Of a stretch of DNA of 17,016 nt, positions 6,970 to 14,064 are shown in pieces. The first letter of the stretch is position 1. Each line of letters starts with the position of its first letter. This DNA comes from Bacillota bacterium (GTDB lineage Bacteria; Eremiobacterota; SpSt-956; JAKJGF01), in assembly GCA_029555925.1 (NCBI GenBank), contig JAKPQU010000156.1, positions 1 to 17,016 of the forward strand, in the 5' to 3' direction. The notes under the pieces are model-generated. The model did no database searches, was not told the origin of the DNA, and saw only the letters and a list, made by a program, of their open reading frames with translations. Made by a program: the position numbers and the translations under genes.

Positions 6970-7294
6970 ATTAACACCTTCTCTTTAAACTATATGGAAT
7001 ACCCTGTGAAATCAGGGAGAAATTCATTTCTATGTCACTATAATATAAAAAAGGAGTAAAAAATATAGGGGAATAGCTTATTTTTATGTAGGACTTTTAC
7101 TATTTTATGTGACAGAAATATACCATCAGAAGTGCTTAAAAATATACTATAATGCTATAAAAAGGTCAGACAAAGCAGGTTAAAGGGGAATTATATGGAG
7201 ATACCGAATAATATTATAGTTAGTTTCATAACAATCTATAATTACGTTTCACTTAAATTTTAAATTGCAGAAACATAATGAAGGAGGGAATTCG
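6970..7294. promoter_or_regulatory. Divergent intergenic region between the TPR gene and gldA
   Basis: This AT-rich stretch of about 325 bp has no gene. TATACTATAAT (about 7143-7153) contains a good plus-strand -10 hexamer that could drive the gldA leader. An AAGGAGGG ribosome-binding site at 7281-7288 is correctly spaced for a TTG at 7295 rather than for gldA itself. A fragment of a family C end lies at 7215-7240. Confidence 0.4.
7215..7240. repeat. Solo end or deleted copy of family C
   Basis: TATAGTTAGTTTCATAAC (7215-7232) is identical to the left terminus of the family C element at 4800. Only AATCTATA follows, and CTATA also closes full-length copies. It may be an internally deleted derivative or a single stranded end; the heptamer core is absent. 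Confidence 0.5.
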
Positions 7295-7345
7295 TTGATT
7301 ACAACTTTTATACAGATTTGTATAATAAAATCAGCGAAACAATAA
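7295..7345 (+). CDS. Possible 16-codon leader ORF upstream of gldA
   Basis: TTG at 7295 has an excellent AAGGAGGG 6 nt upstream. The frame reads MITTFIQICIIKSAKQ and stops at 7343-7345, 2 nt before the gldA ATG. It is not in the gldA frame. The arrangement suggests translational coupling, with ribosomes terminating and restarting on gldA, which has no ribosome-binding site of its own. It could instead be a relic of a frameshifted gldA start. The peptide resembles nothing recognisable. Confidence 0.4.
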   Translation: MITTFIQICIIKSAKQ

Positions 7346-7347
7346 AT

Positions 7348-8436
7348 ATGTTCTTAAAAGCGGTTTTCCCGGGTAAATATATTCAGGGAGAAGGAGTTCT
7401 GAGCCAATTACCGGAGTGGGTTAAATTACTGGGTAAAAAAGGATTAATTATTGCATCCCGTACGGCAAGAAACAAAATTCTTCAGGGATATATCGATTCT
7501 TCAACCGGAGACTCGATCTGTATCGAATCCTTTCACGGAGAGTGCTGTGAAAGTGAATTAAATCGTATTTCCAGTATTATAGCCGGTAAAAATATAGATG
7601 TTATCGCAGGTATGGGCGGTGGCAAGGCTATAGATACAGCAAAAATCATTGCCGATCGTTATAGATTACCTGTAATTATTGTTCCTACTATTGCATCAAC
7701 AGACGCCCCATGCAGCGGATGTGCTGTTCTCTATACCGAGGAAGGTCATTTTCAATCAGTTTATTATCAAAAAATGAACCCTCAGGTGGTACTGGTTGAC
7801 ATGACAGTCATTGCCGGTGCTCCTCCGCGATTTTTAATCGCCGGTATGGGTGATGCTCTGGCTACATGGTTTGAAGCCAGATCGTGTGAAAGAACCAGAT
7901 CTCAGAATGCATGTGGCGGGTACAGTACAATGACAGGACTCAATCTTGCCAGACTCTGTTATGACACAGTGCTGAAATACGGCATAGATGCCAAAATCGC
8001 CTGTGAAAAACATATTATCACGCCAGCCCTGAACCACATTGTAGAGGCAAATATACTTTTGAGCGGTATTGGCTTTGAAAGTTCCGGGCTGGCGGCAGCT
8101 CATTCCATTCATAATGGCCTCACTGCTCTGGAAGAAACGCATGGTTTTTATCATGGTGAAAAAGTAGCTTTCGGCGTTTTAGCCGGACTTTACCTTACAG
8201 ATGCCTCTCCTAAGGAAATGGAAGAAGTCTACTCTTTCTGCGAAAAAATAGGTCTGCCTACCACATTTGCCGATATTGGTCTGAAAAATATTGACAGGAA
8301 TAAACTGATGAAGGTTGCTGTGAAAGCCTGTGACCCGGCGGAAGCCATTCACCATGAAGCGGGAATTATTACTCCGGGAGACGTCCTCAATGCTATGATC
8401 GCTGCAGATGCTGCAGGTGAGTTAAGAAAAAAATAA
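7348..8436 (+). CDS. gldA: Glycerol dehydrogenase, NAD- and Zn-dependent
   Basis: This 362-residue iron-containing/GldA-type alcohol dehydrogenase should oxidise glycerol to dihydroxyacetone with NAD+ (and the reverse) in the cytoplasm. The N-terminus reads FPGKYIQGEGVL, typical of GldA. The dinucleotide loop GMGGGKAIDTAK (about 88-99) and VPTIASTDAPCS are present. The metal ligands are Asp169 (AGMGDALATWFEA), His252 (AAHSIHNG) and His269 (HGFYHGEKVAFG). The ATG at 7348 was chosen because homologues start just before this point; a TTG at 7318 would extend it by ten residues but lacks a ribosome-binding site. The gene follows a short leader ORF by 2 nt and ends at a strong terminator shared with ftsZ. 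No dihydroxyacetone kinase or glycerol transporter is nearby, so its metabolic setting is unclear. Confidence 0.93.
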   Translation: MFLKAVFPGKYIQGEGVLSQLPEWVKLLGKKGLIIASRTARNKILQGYIDSSTGDSICIESFHGECCESELNRISSIIAGKNIDVIAGMGGGKAIDTAKIIADRYRLPVIIVPTIASTDAPCSGCAVLYTEEGHFQSVYYQKMNPQVVLVDMTVIAGAPPRFLIAGMGDALATWFEARSCERTRSQNACGGYSTMTGLNLARLCYDTVLKYGIDAKIACEKHIITPALNHIVEANILLSGIGFESSGLAAAHSIHNGLTALEETHGFYHGEKVAFGVLAGLYLTDASPKEMEEVYSFCEKIGLPTTFADIGLKNIDRNKLMKVAVKACDPAEAIHHEAGIITPGDVLNAMIAADAAGELRKK

Positions 8437-8589
8437 TTTTAATAGCGTAATTATTAAAATAAATATTTAACATTTATTTTTTTATTACATAATTCGTAAC
8501 AACATATAACAATATAGAAAAATATCAATACACAACAATCTTTCCACGCGTTTAATTTCATATGAAAAATAATTCAAAAAAATAATTCG

Positions 8590-8632
8590 TAACAAAAAGA
8601 AACAGGTAGTAACAACCTGTTTCTTTTTGTTA
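8590..8632. terminator. Bidirectional terminator between gldA and ftsZ
   Basis: A perfect 18-bp stem (8590-8607 with 8615-8632) has a 7-nt loop. The stem base is A-rich on one arm and T-rich on the other (CTGTTTCTTTTTGTT), so either strand yields a hairpin followed by U-rich RNA. It sits between convergent genes. The rest of 8437-8655 is AT-rich with ATAATTCGTAACAA appearing twice in similar form (8486 and 8581) and nothing else recognisable. Confidence 0.85.
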
Positions 8633-8655
8633 ACAATATAAAAATCCGGGAAAAA

Positions 8656-9783
8656 CTAATTTTTCTTAAATTTTTGCAGAAAAGACGGTATGGAAACATT
8701 TCTGTCCGTTTCCCGGGGTTGATTACCTTCCATAAATGAAGGCAGAGTTATTGTAGATGTTCTGTATGGAGACACTTCCTGTATTTTCTTTATTATCTTC
8801 TCTTTTATTGGCAATATATTTCCATCTACATTCTTCGTAAAACCCGTTGCCACTACAATAATCTTAACCTTTTCACCCATAGTTTCATCACAGGCTGTTC
8901 CGAAAATAACGATAGCTTCCGGGTCTGCTGCATCTGCTATCAGATCTGCAGCTGCATTAATCTCTGTAAGGGTCAGATCTTCCCCTCCCGTTATATTAAA
9001 CAGCACAGATCTCGCACCATTTATATTTGTTTCAAGAAGAGGGCTTGATATGGCGGCTTTCGCAGCATCGACAGATCGATTATCCCCCTGGCCTGTTCCT
9101 ATACCCATCCAGGCAGTGCCTGCATTGCTCATTATGGTTTTAACATCTGCAAAATCGAGATTTATTTCTCCCGGCATAACAATCAGGTCAGAAATACCCT
9201 GTACAGCCTGTCTCAAAATATCATCTGCTTCCCTTAAAGCCTCGCGAAAGGTCGTCTTTCTCTCCACTACCTGCAGGAGTCTGTCATTTGGAATAGTAAT
9301 AAGGGTATCGACTCTCTGTTCAAATCTTCCTATCCCTTCTTCAGCGAGCTTCATTTTATGTCTGAGCTCAAAGGCAAAAGGTTTTGTGACAACTCCTACA
9401 GTGAGAGCACCGGTGCTTCTGGCTATTTCAGCAACAACAGGAGCTCCGCCCGTTCCCGTTCCTCCTCCCATGCCTGCCGTAATAAAAACCATATCTGCAC
9501 CGTATATGGCATTGGCAATATCTTCCCTGTTTTCTTCGGCAGCTTTCTGACCTATTTCAGGTCTGGCACCTGCACCGAGACCTCTCGTAAGTTTAATGCC
9601 TATCTGTATCTTAAGATCGGCTTTACACATATCCAGAGCCTGTGCATCAGTATTTATAGCTATAAATTCAACACCCTGTACGCCCATTTCAATCATTCTG
9701 CCTACTGCATTACAGCCCCCTCCACCTACGCCTATTACCTTGATAACAGCCTGTTTCTTTATATCTTCATTATCAATATTCAT
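8656..9783 (-). CDS. ftsZ: Cell-division protein FtsZ
   Basis: This 375-residue tubulin-like GTPase forms the division ring. It has the G-box GGGTGTGG at 106-113 and N-terminal [18 protein letters not shown]. The T7 catalytic loop [12 protein letters not shown] (207-218) carries Asp210 and Asp213, which complete the GTPase site of the neighbouring subunit. [14 protein letters not shown] text and [13 protein letters not shown] are diagnostic of FtsZ rather than tubulin. The C-terminal linker is short and ends in [12 protein letters not shown], a good match to the conserved tail that binds FtsA or other anchors. The ATG at 9783 has AAAGGAG 6 nt upstream. No ftsA, ftsQ or mur genes flank it, so it is outside a dcw cluster. 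It converges on gldA. Confidence 0.97.
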   Translation of the reverse strand: MNIDNEDIKKQAVIKVIGVGGGGCNAVGRMIEMGVQGVEFIAINTDAQALDMCKADLKIQIGIKLTRGLGAGARPEIGQKAAEENREDIANAIYGADMVFITAGMGGGTGTGGAPVVAEIARSTGALTVGVVTKPFAFELRHKMKLAEEGIGRFEQRVDTLITIPNDRLLQVVERKTTFREALREADDILRQAVQGISDLIVMPGEINLDFADVKTIMSNAGTAWMGIGTGQGDNRSVDAAKAAISSPLLETNINGARSVLFNITGGEDLTLTEINAAADLIADAADPEAIVIFGTACDETMGEKVKIIVVATGFTKNVDGNILPIKEKIIKKIQEVSPYRTSTITLPSFMEGNQPRETDRNVSIPSFLQKFKKN

Positions 9784-10062
9784 ATTCTGCTCCTTTCCCG
9801 CAAATAGACGGAATTATATCTATCTATCACATTACTTATAATCTTCAAAAAATTCTAAAATAATTAAATTATATCATAAAATCCTCCATTCGTTACATAG
9901 TTAAATAACTTTATCTTTTCACTATATAAATCCCTTTATATCACGGAGCTTTGACTTAACGAAATTATTGTTTAAAAAAAATTCAGGAGAAATGTTATGT
10001 AAACTTTTTTTGAAATACTATAAACAAAGGAATTTTCTATTTTTTATAGAATTTTGCATTTA
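9784..10062. other. Gene-free AT-rich region upstream of ftsZ
   Basis: This region of about 280 bp must contain the ftsZ promoter, reading leftward. No operator, RNA gene or conserved ORF stands out. A 43-codon frame at 9992-10123 runs into the family B element and is not convincing. Together with the family B element and the following 109 bp, the ftsZ-to-10275 gap is nearly 500 bp. Confidence 0.5.
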
Positions 10063-10165
10063 TAGAGTAATTCTAAAGAGTTTTGTCCTAAAGGTTCTCT
10101 GCATATTTGCAATAGGTAAATAGCTACTTACTCTTTTTCGGACATTACTTTTTGCACTTACTCTA
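10063..10165. mobile_element. Family B MITE-like element, copy 2 (uninterrupted)
   Basis: This 103-bp element starts TAGAGTAATTCTAAAGAG and ends in the inverse of TAGAGTAAGTGCAAAAAG. Both inner edges run into GTCC, with TTTTGTCCTAAAG on the left and CGGACATTACTTTTT on the right. It aligns over its full length with 5617-5825 once the nested family A element and one TA are removed (about 12 differences). It lies about 110 bp upstream of the small Cys/His-rich gene and could carry its promoter. Confidence 0.87.
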
Positions 10166-10274
10166 ATATAAAATTTCGACTGTGTCATAAATTTTGTGTG
10201 AACCTCTCTTAAAGTATTATTTTATGGTAACTTACACAAAATATCTTACAGTCTCTAAATTTTCAGGTGATTTT

Positions 10275-10583
10275 ATGCAGGAACAGGGTAGATGTAACTT
10301 TATACCGGGAAAAATTCTTACACGTCAGTGTCCGAATAAAGCAACATGTCGCTGTATAAAATGTAACAGAGATATGTGTAACGAACATGCCATGCCTACC
10401 AGTGCAGGTGTCATGTGTGTTGAATGTACTGCAGGTAAACCTGTAACACCGTTTCACGAAGAAGATATTTATACAGATGAAGAAATGGCATTATTCGATA
10501 GAAATCATGCTTTATGGGCAGGTGATGCAGGCAGATTATACGACTCTCTCGGTCTTAAAGACGATCAGTTTGATGCAAGTTAA
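10275..10583 (+). CDS. Small Cys/His-rich, B-box-like zinc-binding protein
   Basis: This 102-residue protein has a metal-binding cluster between residues 19 and 51: CPNKATCRCIKC, then NRDMCNEH, then MCVEC. The Cys/His spacing resembles bacterial B-box-type zinc fingers, which bind two zinc ions and act in protein contacts. The C-terminal half (TPFHEEDIYTDEEMALFD onward) is acidic and unrecognised. The ATG at 10275 was chosen because CAGGTGA lies 4 nt upstream; the frame stays open to 10194 but the extra residues are not zinc-finger-like. The stop is 18 bp before the glycosyltransferase, so the two are probably co-transcribed. There is no signal peptide, so it is cytoplasmic. Function unknown. 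Confidence 0.78.
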   Translation: MQEQGRCNFIPGKILTRQCPNKATCRCIKCNRDMCNEHAMPTSAGVMCVECTAGKPVTPFHEEDIYTDEEMALFDRNHALWAGDAGRLYDSLGLKDDQFDAS

Positions 10584-10601
10584 CAGAAAGGGTTATTTGA
10601 A

Positions 10602-11732
10602 ATGAAAATAGTCCTTCTTTCCCACTCCTATCCACCGTCTATAGGAGGAGTCGCAACTTCTGTAAAAAGACTGGCAGTAATGTTAAAAGAAAAAGGATTT
10701 TCTGTTTTTATTTCCACTTTATCAGGTAAACTGTTACCCGGTGAGGAACAGGAACGTATTGAAGAGGGAATTACAGTATATCATCTCGGAAAATTTCCCG
10801 GTTCATCAGATACAAAATCCTCATGGTTTGAGCAATTATGCAGAATTATAGATAAACATAAGATTGACATTGTTCATTCTTATTATGCTTCAAGAGCCGG
10901 CTTCACTGGAACTATGGCGGCAAAATTAAAAGGAATAAAATCGGTTGTGAGTATAAGAGGTAATGATCTGGAAAAAGACATATTCTCCGGGAATGATTTT
11001 CCTCTTATAGAATGGACTCTCAAAAATTGCTCCTCTGTAACATGCGTGTCAAAAAACCTGAAATCTATTGCATCTACCATAATTCCTGAAAAAAAAATAA
11101 CCGTCATTTATAATTCGGTAAATACTTCCCTGTTTAAGAAAAACCCCGGCGACAGAGAAATTATTTCCGATTTATCCATTCAGGAAGGAGAACCTCTCAT
11201 AGGTTTTATAGGAGAAGGAAAGGCAAAAAAAGGAATTTATAGCCTTCTTAAAGCTTTCTCACTTGTTCTAAAACAGAGAAAAAGCCATCTCTTTTTAATA
11301 GGTACCATGAGACAGGAAATGGCTGATATTGTAAAATTTTTCAGAGAAGAAAATAAATTATTTAATAATTATTTGCACATATTACCGCCTGTTCTGCCGG
11401 AGTATATTATTAAATGTTATAATCTTCTTGATATATTTATTATGCCTTCTCTGAGAGATGGCATGCCGAACGGAATACTGGAAGCCATGGCATGTGAACT
11501 CCCTGTTATTACAACCTCGGCCGGAGCCATACCGGAACTGGTGAAAAACGAGGAAACCGGTATAATAGTAAAACCCGGGAATATAGATGAATTAACCTCC
11601 GGCATGATAAAACTGATTGACAATAAAGAATTAAGAGAAAAAATGGGTAAAAAAGGAAGAGAAAGAGTCATTAACAATTTCTCACCTTCTAAAGAATTAG
11701 AAAAAAATATTAAAATTTATAATAAACTGTAA
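10602..11732 (+). CDS. GT4-family glycosyltransferase
   Basis: This 376-residue GT-B enzyme should transfer a sugar from a nucleotide-activated donor with retention of configuration. The N-terminal acceptor domain starts MKIVLLSHSYPPSIGGV with the glycine loop at 15-17. The donor domain has the nucleotide-binding segment PSLRDGMPNGILEAMACELP (281-300). In the family's E-x7-E signature the first acid is Asp285 here and the second is Glu293. The basic loop usually seen as GR...KKG reads GEGKAKKG (about 203-210). The ATG at 10602 has AAAGGG 9 nt upstream. It is probably in an operon with the small zinc-binding gene 18 bp upstream. Such enzymes make exopolysaccharide, LPS or glycolipids; acceptor and sugar cannot be read from the sequence. 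Confidence 0.92.
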   Translation: MKIVLLSHSYPPSIGGVATSVKRLAVMLKEKGFSVFISTLSGKLLPGEEQERIEEGITVYHLGKFPGSSDTKSSWFEQLCRIIDKHKIDIVHSYYASRAGFTGTMAAKLKGIKSVVSIRGNDLEKDIFSGNDFPLIEWTLKNCSSVTCVSKNLKSIASTIIPEKKITVIYNSVNTSLFKKNPGDREIISDLSIQEGEPLIGFIGEGKAKKGIYSLLKAFSLVLKQRKSHLFLIGTMRQEMADIVKFFREENKLFNNYLHILPPVLPEYIIKCYNLLDIFIMPSLRDGMPNGILEAMACELPVITTSAGAIPELVKNEETGIIVKPGNIDELTSGMIKLIDNKELREKMGKKGRERVINNFSPSKELEKNIKIYNKL

Positions 11733-11743
11733 CTAAAAATTTC

Positions 11744-11821
11744 TCACCTCCCAAAGAAAAAGTTAATCTGAGGTGTACACCTGTATGTAATAATAAATAA
11801 TTATTCCGTTATTTTACAGGT
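11744..11821 (+). promoter_or_regulatory. Possible structured leader with alternative helices
   Basis: CACCTC (11744-11749) can pair with GAGGTG (11770-11775). The same GAGGTG lies in the perfect palindrome AGGTGTACACCT (11771-11782). ACCTGTA (11779-11785) can instead pair with TACAGGT (11815-11821), enclosing an AATAAT/ATTATT stem. Several mutually exclusive helices precede the two-TM gene. This could be a regulatory leader or simply a terminator region for the glycosyltransferase. Confidence 0.3.
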
Positions 11822-11869
11822 CAGAAAAAATAAAGGAAAAGTGACTATAATCCAGAGGGGGGCTATCTT

Positions 11870-12703
11870 ATGAAATTACCGGAAAACTTTAAAATTACAG
11901 GATCTGTTGATGAAATTTACTGGCAATTGAAAGATACAACGGATACCTTTGTAACAGAAGGTAAAAAGCCATGGGTATTCGGATGCCTGGGAGCAATATT
12001 ATTTATCTCACTCTTTACATTGATACCGTTCATATTTATATCTTCGCCGTCAGAAGATGCCTCATACAGGTTCTGGGTATATTTTCTGGTTTTTATCCTT
12101 GCCGTAGTTATGAGTATTATGGCAGCAGTGAAACATAAATCAGGATTTAGCAAGAAAAAAGAATCACTTGATATGATGCTGGGAATAATAGAAGCAGTAA
12201 GAGATGATTTAAGGAATAAAGGAACTATGACTCTGACATGTGAACTTACACCGAGGAACAGACCGATAGAATCTGACCAGAAGGCCAGTGAGCCGAGATT
12301 TTCCAGTGTAAGGAGAATAAAATATAAATATAAAACAGCAGATTTTAGATTTACCATGCTTGACGGTAATATCCTGAAAGTCCGCGTCTATACAAAAGAA
12401 AGAGAAAAAATAAAGGTAGATCACAGAACAAAAAGATATTTCAGAAAAAAATTTCTTCTGAAAATTCGGCTGGATATAAATCAGAGATGTTATGATATGG
12501 TCCGTTTTAATGACGGAGTCTATAATAACTATGAACTTACCCCTAATATTGTAATTTCAAAGGTAAGTAAAGGGGAAAACCATATTTCTATGAAAGCAAC
12601 ACTGGCAAAGTTAGATCAATATTCAGGCAGGCAGGTAGCAGGAATGATAAAAGGAATTTACTCGGGAGTAAAATTTAAGAGATTTTCGCAGGTTGCAACG
12701 TAG
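11870..12703 (+). CDS. Unrecognised protein with two transmembrane helices
   Basis: This 277-residue protein matches no family I recognise. It has a short cytoplasmic N-terminus, two hydrophobic helices (about 35-59, VFGCLGAILFISLFTLIPFI, and about 68-87, FWVYFLVFILAVVMSIMAAV) separated by a short SSPSEDASYR loop, then a basic soluble domain of about 185 residues. That domain is rich in beta-type text (FRFTMLDGNILKVRVYTKER) and Lys/Arg, so it probably faces the cytoplasm. The ATG at 11870 has AGAGGGGGG about 7 nt upstream. The last four codons and stop (GTT GCA ACG TAG preceded by CAG) form the start of a 38-bp repeat that recurs 75 bp downstream. It lies between a glycosyltransferase and a radical SAM gene. 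Confidence 0.8.
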   Translation: MKLPENFKITGSVDEIYWQLKDTTDTFVTEGKKPWVFGCLGAILFISLFTLIPFIFISSPSEDASYRFWVYFLVFILAVVMSIMAAVKHKSGFSKKKESLDMMLGIIEAVRDDLRNKGTMTLTCELTPRNRPIESDQKASEPRFSSVRRIKYKYKTADFRFTMLDGNILKVRVYTKEREKIKVDHRTKRYFRKKFLLKIRLDINQRCYDMVRFNDGVYNNYELTPNIVISKVSKGENHISMKATLAKLDQYSGRQVAGMIKGIYSGVKFKRFSQVAT

Positions 12704-12804
12704 AGTCTTATTTACTTTAACCCTTTCACAGGAGGGGCAATTCTTACATACATTCCATTAGTTGAAGTTGCAACGTAGAGTCTTATTTACTTTAACCCTT
12801 TCAC
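12692..12804 (+). repeat. Pair of identical 38-bp direct repeats with a 37-bp spacer (CRISPR-like)
   Basis: Identical 38-bp units lie at 12692-12729 and 12767-12804, starting GTTGCAACGTAGAG and ending TTTAACCCTTTCAC. The 37-bp spacer (12730-12766) is unrelated to the repeat. Repeat and spacer lengths fit a one-spacer CRISPR array. Against this, no cas gene is nearby, the repeat lacks the common GAAAC end, the first copy contains a gene's stop codon, and the DNA after the second unit (AGGTAAGGGGTACCAATT) loosely resembles the spacer start (AGGAGGGGCAATT). A decayed tandem duplication is therefore equally possible. Confidence 0.65.
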
Positions 12805-12852
12805 CGGGCAGGTAAGGGGTACCAATTTATTATTTAGAATAATTTTTCAGAT

Positions 12853-13944
12853 ATGTATCAAATCAGCAGTATAAAACATAATACAGAAGAATTTATTTCC
12901 TCTCTAAAACAAGGGAGTCCCTATAAACCATTAAGTGTAAAAATAAAACTTACATGGAACTGTAATCTCTCCTGTATCATGTGTAATTCCACAAGACAGA
13001 TGAGAGGAACCCAACTGGACTATAAAAGAGTCCTCGGCCTGGTACAGGAACTTTCGGAAATGGGCTGCAAAAAAATACATTTTTCTGGAGGAGAACCTCT
13101 TCTGTGGGATGGTTTATTTACCATTGCCGACTATGCAAAACACAGAAAACATATAAAAGTAAATCTTACAACAAACGGAACTCTCCTGAACAGAGAAATG
13201 GCAAAAAAATCCATTCACAGTCGCTTTAAAACCATATCGGTTTCCCTGGATTCTCCTGATGAATCAATTCATGACAGCATCAGAGGGACGGGAAACTGGA
13301 GAAAAACCATAGAAGGGATAAAAAACCTTGTAAAAGAAAAAGAACTGGCTGAAAGCAACACCAAAATAAGACTCAATGTTGTTGTCAGTAAATTAAATTA
13401 TAAAAGCCTTTATAAACTGCCTGAACTGGCATCTTATCTGGCAATAGATTATCTCCTCCTCATACCTGTAGACGACCATCTCGGCCTGGATTTTAAATTA
13501 AATTATGACGAACTCCTGGAATATAATACTGAAATAGGCCCGGCTCTTGATGAAAAAGGTAATAAATATAACCTGTGGGAATGGCCTGACCAGGCTTTCC
13601 CTTTCGGAAAAACTTTTTCATCTCTTGAATTTTCATCAAAAGGGTTGTATGCTATGGGTATATATGAAAAAATTCCCTGTTTTGCTCCATGGCTTCATTC
13701 CTTTATATCTCCCAGGGGAAGGGTGTTTATCTGCTGTATGACAAAAAATGTAGGAGTACTAGGGAAAATTAAAAAGAAAAATTTCAAAGAAATATGGGAA
13801 GGCGACCTGTATAAACAGGCCAGGCATATAATGCTTAAAACCCGCTTCCCCGAATGTTTCAGATGTGATAGCTTTTTAAAGGAAAATATGCAAATATCCA
13901 GATATTTATTTCATATGGATTTATATGAGAATCGTGAAGAGTGA
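12853..13944 (+). CDS. Radical SAM protein with SPASM-type C-terminal domain
   Basis: This 363-residue radical SAM enzyme has the [4Fe-4S] motif CNLSCIMC (Cys37, Cys41, Cys44) and the SAM-binding GGEP at 79-82. FSGGEPLLW and LTTNGTLL are typical of the family. The C-terminus has further cysteines at 276, 294, 295, 335 and 338 (CFAPW, VFICC, CFRC), matching SPASM domains that hold auxiliary clusters in peptide- and protein-modifying enzymes. The ATG at 12853 has no good ribosome-binding site; an in-frame stop at 12835 excludes a much longer start. Substrate is unknown, and no obvious precursor peptide gene is adjacent. Its last codons (DLYENR) lie in a 19-bp sequence repeated at 16753. Confidence 0.92.
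   Translation: MYQISSIKHNTEEFISSLKQGSPYKPLSVKIKLTWNCNLSCIMCNSTRQMRGTQLDYKRVLGLVQELSEMGCKKIHFSGGEPLLWDGLFTIADYAKHRKHIKVNLTTNGTLLNREMAKKSIHSRFKTISVSLDSPDESIHDSIRGTGNWRKTIEGIKNLVKEKELAESNTKIRLNVVVSKLNYKSLYKLPELASYLAIDYLLLIPVDDHLGLDFKLNYDELLEYNTEIGPALDEKGNKYNLWEWPDQAFPFGKTFSSLEFSSKGLYAMGIYEKIPCFAPWLHSFISPRGRVFICCMTKNVGVLGKIKKKNFKEIWEGDLYKQARHIMLKTRFPECFRCDSFLKENMQISRYLFHMDLYENREE
13918..13936 (+). repeat. 19-bp dispersed repeat, copy 1
   Basis: GGATTTATATGAGAATCGT at the 3' end of the radical SAM gene recurs exactly at 16753-16771 directly before the heptamer hairpin. The flanks differ: GAAGAGTGA here, AACGCGTAA there. Confidence 0.6.
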
Positions 13945-13953
13945 GTATTGTAA

Positions 13954-14015
13954 CCAAAGAGCCATGGCAATTTTCGAAAGCTCGTCACTACCGAAACGGG
14001 TTTGATGGCTTTTGG
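13954..14015 (+). promoter_or_regulatory. Structured RNA leader candidate before the HD-GYP gene
   Basis: CCAAAGAGCCAT (13954-13965) pairs with ATGGCTTTTGG (14005-14015) to form an 11-bp helix with a single bulged G. It closes a 39-nt purine-rich interior containing a small CCG-AAA-CGG hairpin. It begins 9 nt after the radical SAM stop and ends about 50 nt before the HD-GYP start. It does not match the cyclic-di-GMP riboswitch consensus I know. A compact U-poor helix like this could be a sensor domain or a protein-binding site. Confidence 0.4.
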
Positions 14016-14064
14016 GATATACTCCTGCCACTGTCAGATAAATTTCGCGAAAGGATTGAACATA

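Noticed and set aside
9050..9807. Long plus-strand frames opposite ftsZ (166, 149 and 81 codons)
   Set aside because: They are antisense shadows of ftsZ, low in complexity, with no recognisable domains and no ribosome-binding sites.
9992..10123. 43-codon ORF upstream of the zinc-finger-like gene
   Set aside because: Its frame runs into the family B element, the spacing from the AGGAG is too short, and the composition is what random AT-rich DNA gives.
10194..10274. Upstream TTG/ATG starts for the small Cys/His-rich protein
   Set aside because: They have poor ribosome-binding sites, while ATG 10275 follows CAGGTGA at good spacing and precedes the zinc-binding cluster.
10275..10583. Cys-rich small protein as a RiPP precursor for the radical SAM enzyme
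   Set aside because: Its cysteines have zinc-finger spacing with a His ligand and it is 2.3 kb from the radical SAM gene, with two genes between.
13945..14060. Cyclic-di-GMP (GEMM-I) riboswitch before the HD-GYP gene
   Set aside because: The gene context is tempting, but the conserved GGCAAACC and GACGCAAAG core is absent, so only an unnamed structured leader is reported.
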